The notes beneath the pieces were generated by a model. The model had not been told where the DNA came from. It did no database searches and was given only the letters and a program-made list of their open reading frames with translations. The translations under genes were made by a program, and so were the position numbers. Below, piece by piece: positions 12,449 to 22,655 of a stretch of DNA of 64,000 nt. The stretch is from Enoplosus armatus (taxonomy: Eukaryota; Chordata; Actinopteri; Centrarchiformes; Enoplosidae): NCBI RefSeq assembly GCF_043641665.1, contig NC_092202.1:16356036-16420035 (forward strand), written 5' to 3'. Positions within the stretch are counted from its first letter, which is position 1, and every line of letters begins with the position of its first letter.

Positions 12449-12548
12449 CTTTTTCTTGTTGGTCGGGCAGATGTAGAAGCTGGTCACCACAATGGTTGTC
12501 CCGGGCACCAGGTTGAGTTTGGTGTAGGTCGTGCCATAGTCGGTGGAC
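12449..12548 (-). CDS. sorcs2: SorCS-type VPS10 receptor exon, probably sorcs2 (one internal exon)
   Basis: Seen: on the minus strand a pyrimidine-rich tract ending TGCCTGCTTTCAG precedes a 100-bp open segment, followed by the donor AAG|GTAGGC. The exon begins with the last base of a split codon and then reads 33 complete codons. It includes STDYGTTYTKLNLVPG and, seven residues later, FYICPTNKKK. STDYGTTY fits the Asp-box (BNR) pattern S/T-x-D-x-G-x-T-aromatic that recurs in the VPS10 ten-bladed propeller. Family knowledge: SorCS proteins are single-pass neuronal sorting receptors that bind proneurotrophins and other ligands; this segment lies in the extracellular propeller. The TTYTKLNL and FYICP words fit SorCS2 better than SorCS1 or SorCS3, judged from memory. 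Inferred: the host gene runs right to left with very large introns. No other exon was recognised. Assignment to the SorCS family is firm; the paralogue is less certain. Plus-strand open frames across this exon are antisense shadows. Confidence 0.78.
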
Positions 12549-14150
12549 CTGAAAGCAGGCAGACAAAACAAAAACTAGTAGCAATTAGGAAGGAAACTTT
12601 TAGGAACATTTTTATGCTAATCTTTCTTTTGCAGTGGTTTCACGAATCGTACAGTATCAATAGCGAAAGGCCTTACGGTAATGATTTGGAGAATAGGACG
12701 TCTAAAAATGCCTGCTGCACATATAACATGTTGTTCATTAGATCTTATAACTTTTCTTGGTTCTATTTCACCAACCTCTTCTCATCATGCATACTAGCAC
12801 AACAGCAGCTCTATGAACCTTTTGCGTTGACAAAAGGAGATCAAATCAGCAAAATGCCCGGGAAAGGGCAACCTGCTTATTCTCTCAATGGCCCTGAAGG
12901 CATTATATCAGCTCTCTGTTCATCATATTACCACTTTGTGGGACAAGGTCTGAGCTCAGTGACAAATCAGAAATGGCTAGACAACCTGTCAGTGCCACGA
13001 CAATGCAAAAACAGCCTCTGGCTAGCAATGAAGTACTGGCCAATCCCCAAATCTGGCAGCTTTAAGAGCAGGTACAGACTGTCTGAGATTGATCGCTGGC
13101 TACTGGATTGTTTCTCCAGTCCAGCTCAGTCACACCCATCCAGCAGAGTGAAGGTGACTGTAACAGGTTTTTAACAACACGGCATAGGTCGCAGATTGGC
13201 AAGACTGAAGAGAGGTAACCGCTTATATTGAATTAATGTCTCAAATTCAAAGTCAGGAACAGAGGAAAGACAAGGAAACATCCAGGAAACGTTCTCCTCA
13301 ACCACATAATGCATGCGGGAGACATTAAAGTGGCAATACTGATTAAGATGGATTAAGAAACTGAATTTAAGTGAGGCGTAAATAGAGGTTAAAGAATGCA
13401 AATGTAAACTCGACTGTATTTGCATTTGCTTTTTTTTGTGCCAGCTTTCTTTTTTTTGTGACAGCTTTCTGGGAATACATTTGAAAGAAATCCAAAGCAC
13501 ACAGGAAAGGAGATGCTGCAGCATTTAGCCAAGGATTGAGGGTTCAACAGGAGGGAGCCTGGAAGAAGAGGTCTTGATGAAAGAGAATGATGAGCTAGCA
13601 CGTCAGCCTGGTTAAGGATGAGAGGATTTACTCCTTCGCGCAGTGGGACATCAACCACTGGCAGACACACACACAATGAGACACATACACACCCGAAGCC
13701 CTGCCAAGCCATTCAGCAATCAGCTCTCCCAGGGTGCTCTGATACAGCTGGAGAAAATGGAGTGGCCTAGCAGGGGTGAGCTATTTCTCCGCGGTGAGCT
13801 GGCGCATGTTTTCATCTTCCTCGCCGGCCTGTGTGCGGTGTTTAACCTGGGATCACTTGGAGGACATGGACAGATCTAGTGCTGATGGCTGTGTTAGCGG
13901 CCAGAGCTCAGTGCTTATCTCAAAAAGCCACTTCTGAAGGAATAAGGGCCTGCTAGGTCTGGTGTGTAGAGGTCCACTGAGAGGCTGGAGTGCAAAAAAC
14001 ACACTGGGCAGTCAGATGTCTGTCCTAATGAGTATGTCCATATGATGACAATATGCTGACATCATGGGGCCAAACCAAGTGGAGTTTCTTTTCTGTAGGA
14101 AGGTTTTCTTTTGTTTTGTTTGAGGCATTTTGAATAATGAGTTAGGATTA
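12549..14150. other. no gene seen
   Basis: Intron between the sorcs2 exon and the piggyBac element. The 247-codon plus-strand frame at 12431-13174 starts antisense to the exon and has no domain. A short tandem duplication of 'gctttcttttttttgtg'-like sequence lies near 13428-13470. Confidence 0.6.
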
Positions 14151-14559
14151 CTAACCTTTTATGGAGCCACTTAGTCATGCAAATGAGGTGGTCCCTGAAT
14201 GTTATTTGATTCCAACCACTCTAAACATAAGACAGGTATTACACAGGACCATAGCCATGATTCAGCCTTACATTACTATTGGCCATTTTAAGCGTAACAT
14301 AGATTTTTAGGTTGATTTCATACATTCCAAAAAAATGTATTAAATTCAATTTATAGAGACTTGAAACTGCGTGTGGGGAAACTCAAACATTTGAAACATG
14401 GGAGCCGGCTGCAAAAAAGTAAACTTATTTGACGCAAGAACCAAATTTATGTTCCAATGTCCATGTTTGCGTTTCATTGTTTATCTTTGGGGATTAAGAG
14501 TGTGCGACATCTGGCAAGGAACTACATATGGTAACTTCCGCGGACATCCAAAATGGCGT

Positions 14560-14774
14560 TGCTATGCGGCCCAGTGAGATAGGTAACCACATGACTTCTC
14601 TCAGCCAATCAGCGAAGATTAGGCTACGTTACAGATAGTGACATCATGCCATTGGACCAATCAGCAGCTGCCCAGAGCATTTCTAACTTCCCTGTTTTCC
14701 CGGAACACGTGCAGTATGGCTGTGTTCCCCGACCTGCTCCCAGACCGACAGTCATAACATCGGAACTAACAATG
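14560..14774 (+). promoter_or_regulatory. candidate promoter and first exon of the piggyBac gene
   Basis: GC-richer than its surroundings. It has CCAATCAG at 14605 and 14657, an inverted CCAAT at 14650-14655 and an E-box CACGTG at 14706-14711. A short upstream ORF starts at 14716 and stops near 14757. The stretch ends in ATG|GTAAGT (donor GT at 14775-14776). It could be the transposon's own promoter and a non-coding first exon, or a captured host promoter. Inferred from motifs only. Confidence 0.4.
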
Positions 14775-15410
14775 GTAAGTTGATGAAACTCATACATTAT
14801 ACATTTGAATAGCTGTGCTAAATGTTTAGATAGGTTTGTGTAGGATTGGCGTGAATAATGGTGTGACCATATTTGATCATACGCCTGGTTCAGGTAAAAC
14901 TAGTGCAAGTGACGGAGTGTCCATTTTTAGACATACGCCCGATGTGAGTATTTTTTACAAATCACGCATTATAACATAGGACAATAGTACTCAATAGTGT
15001 ATTGGATGTTGCCACAGGTTTGTGTAACGTTATACAGTGATGCATTGAGAAATTTAACCCATTTATAGAAATCTGTGTGATTTTGGTCAGTTTTATGACC
15101 TTGTAACAGTTTTTTATTATACTTCAATGGCATACATTGGTGTTTATCTTTACTGTGAGCCTTATTACTGCTAAAATTGATTTAGTAATTCAATAGTTGT
15201 GATTTATTTAGTTTTTCTGATTGAATTATAAGAAAAAATAAGTGGTACCTCCATTACTTACAATGCTATTTTTCACTTCTTATTATATATTTACAATTTA
15301 TATGTCAATATTCTTTGTTTTAAGTAGATCTACACTTCACTGTTATTGTTTTCCTTCACAAATAACTCAAAGTGGGCTCGATATTGACTCAAAAACTCTC
15401 TTTTCTTTAG
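14775..15410 (+). other. possible intron in the piggyBac gene
   Basis: Bounded by GTAAGT at 14775 and a pyrimidine tract with TTTCTTTAG ending at 15410, or alternatively CTCAG ending at 15415. The intron would place the first exon just before the transposase ATG at 15436. Transcript evidence would be needed. Confidence 0.35.
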
Positions 15411-15435
15411 CTCAGGTTTTCTACTCGGGTCTTCT

Positions 15436-17234
15436 ATGGAAAGAGGGAGACTGCCAGCTGAACCCGCCATCAGTGATGATGAGCGCTCCGAGGAGGAAGA
15501 CGATGTGGCAGACCCGGACTTCGTCCCACCCACCCACAACCTGGACACTCCAGGCCTGAGTGACATGGGCCCCTTTACCAAGAGGAGGAAGTGCGTGTGG
15601 CCTGTAGTGGAGGTGCTCGAGGAGGAGGATGACGAACAGCCAGCACCATAAGCCAAGAGGCCCACCAACAACAGCAAGCCAGCAGCCAGGAAAACCACCT
15701 GGAAGAAGGTTGACCTGGACAACCCAGCCCTGCCTGAGTACCAGCACTCTCCCCCTGACTTCATGGAGAGTCCATTCCAGCACTTCAGCAGGTACTTCAC
15801 CCTTCAAGTGATAGAGCACATAACATACCAGACCAATCTATATGCATCTCAGAAGGACATCAACACCACCTTCACCACCAGTGTAGATGAGATGATGAAC
15901 TTTATGGCAATCTTGATATACATGGGGATTGTTGAGCTGCCCTCCGTTGATGACCATGGTCCCATAAGTTACAAAACCTCATGTCATCTAAGAGGTTCAG
16001 TCTGATGAAGACGCTTGTCCACTTCAATGATAACACACAGATCCCTGGCACCATCGACCGATTCTTCAAGATCCGGCCACTGTTCAGCCTCCTGAATACT
16101 GCATTCAAGAGTGAGCCACAGACTCCCAAGCAGTCTTTGGATGAGGTCATGGTTGCCTACAAAGGCAAAACAGCTGGTACCCTGAGGCAGTACATCAAGA
16201 ACAAGCCGGACAAATGGGGATTCAAGTTGTTTGCCAGGGCTTCTGAGGATGGCTTCATTCATGATATGGTGCTATACCAGGGGAAGACTACGCTGGAGGC
16301 CCACGGTGTCCCCCTGATGCCTGAACAACAAGCCATGGATGCCACCAGCCAGATAGTCTCCGTCCTGTTCAGCACCATTTCCTCCTCCAACACCACAGCC
16401 ATCTTTGCGGATAACTTCTTCACCAGCCTGGAGTTGGTGCGGTACCTCAAGGACAAGAACTGCAGGTACACAGGGACAGCCAGGGACAACAGAGTAGGCC
16501 AGCCTCCGCTCAAGTCCATCAAGGAGATGGGGAAGAAGACTGTCCCTCGTGGTACATTAGAGTACGTAATCAGTGATGATGGGATCCTGGCCCTCAGGTG
16601 GAAGGACAACAAGGTTGTCACTCTGCTGTCAACAGACATGGGGGTGGAGCCCATGTCCTCAGTCCACCGGTACTGCAGTGACACCAAGAGGAGCAAGTGA
16701 GCTGCCCTGCTGTCATCAAAAGCTACAATGCAAACATGGGGGGCATTGACAAGAGCAACATGCTGGTCCACCTCTACCATACCCCCTTGAAGTCCAAGAG
16801 GTGGTACATGCGGTTGTTTGCTTATGCAATTGATGTCAGCCTCACGAATGCCTGGGTCATCTACAGGCGGGACTGCAATGCTCTTGATGTGGCTGGCCTG
16901 TCACTAAAGAACTTTAGGCTCCAGGTGTTCAAGGATGCCAGCAGCCAGAAGCCAGTCACGTCTCGCCCCCGAAGGAGCTCAACAGACCTCAGAACCTCTG
17001 TTGATGTCCCCAAGCCTGTCCGGGGACACCGAAGCCACACCCCAGCTGATTCTGTGCGGTTTGGGTTTGACCTGTCCCAACGCCCCGGTCTACACCAACC
17101 GCCAGACCTGCAAGTACTGCAGCAAGACGGGGAACATCAAAAGGTCAAATGTGGTCTGCAGGGTGTGCAAGGTCCACCTGTGCCTCAATGCAGAGCGTAA
17201 CTGCTTTCTTGACTACCACCAGTCTTCCGCATAA
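15436..17234 (+). pseudogene. piggyBac (PGBD-like) transposase, multiply broken
   Basis: Starts at the ATG at 15436 (MERGRLPAEP), followed by an acidic N-terminus with EEEDD, as in many PGBD proteins. An in-frame TAA at 15649-15651 interrupts it, and the same frame then continues with ALPEYQHSPPDF and TNLYASQKD. A frame change with some missing residues lies near 15960-15980. The next frame carries SSKRFSLMKTLVHFND, then DEVMVAYKGK (first catalytic Asp at 16140-16142) and FADNFFTS (second, at 16410-16412). A one-base shift near 16690-16700 leads to NANMGGIDKSN (third, at 16748-16750). A last shift near 17060-17090 leads to the C-terminal cysteine-rich finger, with TCKYC, VVCRVCKVHLC and NCFLDYH. 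All three catalytic aspartates and the finger survive, so decay is moderate. An intact enzyme would cut and paste at TTAA. There is no sign of domestication. Confidence 0.92.
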
Positions 17235-17305
17235 ATGACTGGACTGGACTGGTGTGGACTTTGATGTTATTGATTGTTATATTTGTTATATGATGTTATT
17301 TATGT

Positions 17306-17338
<33 letters not shown>
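17306..17338. repeat. (AT)n microsatellite
   Basis: Alternating TA with one C interruption, in the 3' untranslated part of the piggyBac element. Confidence 0.85.
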
Positions 17339-17340
<2 letters not shown>

Positions 17341-17609
17341 GTGTTATTTATGTTCCATCAAACATGTTAAAAGTAAATGTATATTTTTTATATATACACC
17401 TTTTAGAAAATGTTTTACCCTACACGGGCGAGGAACCATATATGGTAACTTCATTGATCTTGATTTTCAACATAAAAATTGAATATTTTTAAAAATGTCA
17501 CGAAAGTAAAAAAGTCTTGTATAGTGTCCTGCAATGACACTCTAGAAAAATTTAGATCTAGAAATTTTGAATTTCCAAGTATTTCAATGAGTGCCTGATA
17601 AAGGGTTAA

Positions 17610-18778
17610 TGCAAATGTTCCTTTTTGATAGCTGAGTCTTAAAGCTGTATTCATTGTTTTCCTTTGCCACTTGGTCACAGAGTAACTGAGCATGCCAAAA
17701 ACAAGACATCTGACATTAGACATGTTTTGGCAAGCATGTTAGCAAAAAAAACAAAACTCTAATGACACATCAGGCTCATTGGCATTTATTTGTGGTCGTG
17801 TTACTGACCATCTAATGAAAAAGCGAGGTTGATGAAAGCAACATTTATAAGCCATAAAACTTAAAACAGGTAAAAAAAAGAAAACTATGCAGAGCTGATT
17901 ATTGATTATTTTATGTTGTTTGCCGTTACGAGTGACACCTTTCACATTGAATATATACATTTCTGCAGCTTTAACTGTATCTCAAGTGACACACTGGCTG
18001 CCTAGAAGGTAGCAAATTTATCAGAAACCCTTTGCTGTGGGAAATGGTCAACAGTGTATATGCAATTTGCAATTATTGAGATTAATACTTTTTTTAACAC
18101 AATGACTGCCAAATATTGTAATGCCTAATAAAATTATAATACTGTACTGCCCCTTTACTGTAAAATTAGTAAAGAATCTACATTGTTGGATAATGTAAAA
18201 TAATCTGATTATTTCACTGTTAGAGTGCACATGAACTGTATTGCTGTCCATGACATTGTTTTAAACAAACCAGTGGTAATCTCCGTTTACCACAAAGGTT
18301 TGCAAAGCCTTCTCCCTATTACATATTCATAGTCCTTCATTAGCAGGAGTGTAATCAGTGACCAGGGTTGGGGTGGGCCTTATGCCCAGAAACGCATCTC
18401 AACATCTGGACGCTGACTGTTCACACTTCATGCCTATCTTTCTGTCCTCATTACCCCTCACTAACAAGAGTCTATTACCATGGAGAAGGCTTCTTTTACA
18501 TTCATCTGGTGTTAAAGACCAAAGGTGTGGGGCTATTTTGATCAAATGATGGAAACAGCTCGAAGCACATTGAGGTTTCAAGCTTGCGTAGAATATTCAA
18601 ACAAAAGCCAAATGACACCAAAGAGATAAGAATCAAAAGCCCAGCTGGCTGTGGATAGAGCACTCCGTTGTTAAGGAGGCTTGTGTGCCTCTCTTAATTT
18701 TTGATTTGTTTCTCATAAGGAGGTGTCTGAACTTTACACAAATGTAATTATGAAATATATATACAGTATATATATGAA

Positions 18779-18815
<37 letters not shown>

Positions 18816-21002
18816 TTGTCTATTAGCCACATCTATTAGACAAAGTATTTAGTGGTTATTCATATGAAAAACATGCATGAAAAATGTTGCAAAGCAGGGG
18901 GGAGGAGTCAGGGGGCAATGGAAAGATGTTGCGCCACTAATAAGGCTAATTTGGGGGTTGGATGGGGGTTAGTCTGACTCACGTGGTGTAGGCTGTTGGG
19001 ATAAGTCTGCCATTGGCCGACTATTTCAGTCAGCATTCTCCTCCCCTTCCACTATCTGCGCGTTACCGTTTTGCAAGGGCACCGTCGCTGCATCCTGGGC
19101 TTAGAGCCGGCCAGGAAGATGGTAATTGGTTTAAAGAAATACAAGCAATCCTGGCGCAGCACCAAAAGTGCGGAGATGGCAATGCAGGAGTAGGCGGGGG
19201 TTGGTATGCAAAGTCAGCAGCTCCAGCACCATATATGGTGAGGATAACGATGTTGAGTTAATGAGAGAGCTCATTTTGTACTGTCTGCCATCCAGACCTT
19301 TGGATTAATGGACTGGTAGGGAGCTATTGTAGATTAATGAGGAATAATTACTTTGAAACAGAGTAGGGAGCAGTTGAGAGGGTAGATGGCGGAGAACAGG
19401 GAGGAGGAGAGGGATGAAAAAGTGACTAAAATTGAATCCATTGCACTCAATGTGCATATTAGCAGAAAAGTAGGGCATCAGGGCTCACACACATACAAAC
19501 CATTGCCACTGATATTACCCTTCATTTCGCAAAACTGTGTGCAAAACTGTATTTCATTCGGATGTATCACTGCCAGTCAGTTCAGTTCAATCTTACCCTT
19601 AAACGTCATAATCATGACATGGATGGAGAAGCATTCGATTCTGATACGCAAAGGCTTAAACAAGTTGCGACAGACACAATCCATTTGGTAGCGGCCATAC
19701 AGCTGAAATAATAACAGTGGAAGGACATAAACTACTAGAACGCTGAGGTATAAAAGCAGAGTGGAATAACAAGAGACAGGAAAGGGGAGAGAAAGGCAAA
19801 CATAGAAGTGTCTGCGAGAGTGGATGTGACAGAGACAGACACTGCGGCTGAAATTGTATTTTCTTTGACGCGCTTGAGAAAACAGAGAACGTGGAAGCAC
19901 TTTAGGGTGGCGACAGGTGCTGATTCAGATTTAATGTCCTAATGTGTCAAGGTTGCTCCCAGCGCCTAACATCTCAGAGAAGACAAATCGAGAGCGTCAA
20001 GGGGACATGTGATGAGACAATACCAAAATGTAGAGAAGGGGGGAATGAGAATGGATATGAGGAAACAAGTTTCATATGAATTTCTGATAAATCCACCTTA
20101 AGATCTTCAACATGTTCATGTGGTATGATTGAGATGTGACAGACAGAAGTGTATCCTTCAAAGCATGTCTCTCCTTATTGTGCATGCATGTCAAGAGGTA
20201 TCAGCTGTCAAGAACTAAGCTACTACTCTGAAACAGTAGAGCAGAGCAGTTGTCGTGTTAAAGACGAGCCAAGGGACACACAGTAGCTGGATGCATCTTG
20301 ACATGCTGAAGGTCTGAATTCTGCAAGATGCCAAATGCTGAGGCAGACAGATGCCGTCAGCCTGAGTCAGGCCCAGCCAGACGGCCAGACTGTTGGGTTT
20401 GACAGGGCTCATCAGTGATCGGCTTACATACAGATGTCCCAGGGAGCCCAACTAGCAACTCGGGGGTGGTCGAGAGGGAAGCCAGAGTCCCCCGACAAGA
20501 CAGAGAATCGAGCCGTATCTGTCTGTGGAGAATGTGTCAGAGCTTTAGATCATCTTTGAAACACGCTGCACTGCCACAGACACGCTAAGCTGAGAAATGT
20601 GCAATTACCACACCGCCACTCCACTGACAAGAGTAATGAAGCATGGGGCAAATTTGCTTTCTTGCCAGGGATCGCTCACTGGGGTTAATAGCTGCATCCC
20701 AAAAGAATTTGTGCCAGATTTTGTCCAGAGCGGGTTAAAGCTCAGGTCATGAGCGATCATAACGATCTGAGCTTGCCTATCTTTCTTTATGAAAGAGGGA
20801 ATTAGCAGGAGATGGGAGCTCTTGAGTTATTGCAGCAAGGTACTTGCCATGACTTATTAAAAATACTGCTGAGAGACAGCCACCATTAACGTTGAAGCTG
20901 ATTTAAAGTGCTTAAAAGCAAGGCATCATAAATACCACCTGACGGATTGTACTTTCAACAAGTGCAATCACATTTTATGCTTTAGAATGGTAAACATGCA
21001 GT
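17610..21002. other. no gene seen
   Basis: Intronic sequence with a compound AT microsatellite (18755-18811). Low-GC and mixed stretches otherwise. The open frames (for example 19386-19691) show no domain. Confidence 0.6.
18755..18811. repeat. compound (AT)n microsatellite
   Basis: An interrupted TA stretch is followed by about 15 uninterrupted AT units at 18781-18811. Confidence 0.9.
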
Positions 21003-21292
21003 TTCAGAATCAGATCAGAATCAGAATCAGAATCAGAAACTGTTTATTGCCAAGTAACATACATTACAAGGAATTTGCTGTGGTCTGAAGGTGCTATTGT
21101 TTTGATAACAAATAAGTAGAATATAAAAGCTAAAATAAGAATAAAAATAAGATAAGATAAATAACAACAGTGCAGTGACCAGAATAAAGTAAAGTGTCCA
21201 GATAAAGTGTCCAGTAGGGGGTGGGTGCGTTAATGTAACGCAGTGGGGACAGGGGTGATGTACGTTAATATAACGTATAGCTTGTGTGTGTT
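21003..21292 (-). mobile_element. 5'-truncated LINE 3' end (same family as 43797-45305)
   Basis: Reverse-oriented copy of the tail at 4718-5022. It has the tandem tail 'aatcagaatcagaatcag', the AATAAA complement ('gtttattgcc'), 'ttacaaggaatttgc' and 'gcgttaatgtaacg'. It stops near 21292 in a GT-rich stretch. Confidence 0.87.
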
Positions 21293-22312
21293 TCATGATA
21301 CATCTCTGTGATGCTGAGACAATGAACCAATGAGGATGATCCTAAAAGAAGAAAGGGAGGCCCTGTCATCTACTTCATGAACAGGTCATCAATGCTGACC
21401 TCTATTTGGCTTGCATCTTCGTTTAAAATTGACCATCCTGCTTGACTGCAGCTGTTTTTTAGAGATCAGGCAACATGTCAGTGCCATCTGTTTGTTTATT
21501 TTCCCTACTTTTTACAGAAGTGCAGTGGTTATGGATGATAAAGCTCAGGAAGTCTCAGGTGTACAGTAGGACAAGGGCTTTATGACCATCTGCTCTGGCC
21601 TGATTGTGTCCAAGCCTGGCTTTGCTGACTGCAGAATGTACCACATGTTGCAAACAGCTGCTGTAGATTTGTGAGGCAACTTTGAAAAAACATTGTTCTG
21701 ATCAAAAATGCTTCTGGGGATGTTTTCTTTGCTACTACGATGCCTCCACCGTCCTTTCAAGACATTTGAGGCCCTTTTTTGATCTGGGGACAGTCACTAA
21801 GTAAGACAAACAGATTTTAACACTCAGTCTGTTAGTGGGAATGTTACTCAGTTGTGAATGCCTTCAGTAAATGGCAGCTATGCAGAGTAAAGTGTGAACC
21901 TGTGTTGATAGGGAAAGCAAAAAGACGACTGATGAACTTGGCCTTGGGATGGCAGTAGCAGAGGAAGTGTCAACTACACTGGTTACAACGCACGAAAGGG
22001 CAAACAAGTCATAGTGTCTACAGAAAGGTGTCATGGTTGACAGGTTGACTGGTTGACTGTGAGAGAAAACTACTCACAGACCTCGCTGTGTGTCATTAGA
22101 ACTACTTTCGACCAAAGAAATAGTCCAAATGAAAACTTCTGACAGCGAGGTCTGTGGACTATCCAAAGTAACAGAGGCACTGTTTTGTTTTTGTGAAGAG
22201 AATCAGCAGTTATTTAAATGTAATTAGTCAATGCATTACGAATTGAAGTCTGTTCCCCTTACATTGTATTGAGGTGAAGGCAAGAATCTCAAAGACAGAT
22301 ATCCCAAAACTA
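21293..22312. other. no gene seen; contains the 82-bp hairpin
   Basis: Unique-looking intron apart from the hairpin at 22075-22156 and a short tandem of 'ggttgac' at 22034-22058. Confidence 0.55.
22075..22156. repeat. 82-bp imperfect palindrome (hairpin)
   Basis: The outer 15 bp are perfect (CACAGACCTCGCTGT against ACAGCGAGGTCTGTG). Further inside, CATTAGAACTACTTTC pairs with most of GAAATAGTCCAAATG, leaving a short loop near 22110-22118. It could be a tiny fold-back element, a hairpin RNA, or an inverted duplication. No target duplication is evident. Confidence 0.75.
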
Positions 22313-22655
22313 CCCATCCATCGATCCATTTTTTTACAACTTATCCAGGTTCCCCATATCTTCCTGGGGGCTCCTGAGACATTCCCACGCCAGATGGGAT
22401 ACCCACTCCAGCCTGTTTAGGGCCTCCCCCTTGTCTCCTCCTAGCTTGAACCTCTACTGGGAAGTGTTCAGGGGGCACCCGGATCAGATGCCCGAACCAC
22501 CTAAACTGGCTCTGTTCTATGCGATGAAGCAGTGATTGTACTCTGAGCTCCTCCGGGATGTCTGAGCTACTTGCAATATCTCTAAGGGTGTGCCCAGCCC
22601 TATGAAGGAAACTAATTTCGGCTGCTTGTTACCCATAGCTCATGACCTATGAGCC
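22313..22655 (-). mobile_element. RTE/Rex3-like LINE 3' fragment
   Basis: On the minus strand the 3' end is a degenerate (GATG)n tail, seen on the plus strand as 'cccatccatcgatccat', typical of Rex3-type RTE elements. The body has the familiar words 'agatgcccgaaccacct' and 'ctgagctcctccgggatg'. Only the last few hundred bases remain; coding capacity is lost. Confidence 0.75.

Larger units (their letters stand above)
14155..17605 (+). mobile_element. piggyBac-superfamily DNA transposon, decayed
   Basis: The right end is good: ...TGATAAAGGG at 17605 followed by TTAA (17606-17609), the target and terminal triplet expected for piggyBac. The left end is uncertain. One candidate is CCTTTTAT at 14155, preceded by CTAA rather than TTAA, which resembles the inverted right end (CCCTTTAT) and has further matching blocks inward. 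Another is TTAACCC at 15054-15060, but that would exclude the candidate promoter. Inside lie a promoter-like region, a possible exon and intron, and the transposase (15436-17234). A 22-bp word (20 of 22 identical) occurs near both ends in the same direction, at 14517-14538 and 17431-17452. Confidence 0.75.

Noticed and set aside
12431..13174. 247-codon plus-strand open frame
   Set aside because: It begins antisense to the SorCS exon and runs on into intron. No domain, and composition is like random translation.
15242..15559. Alternative N-terminal frame for the piggyBac gene
   Set aside because: It is out of frame with the transposase; the acidic N-terminus from 15436 fits the family better.
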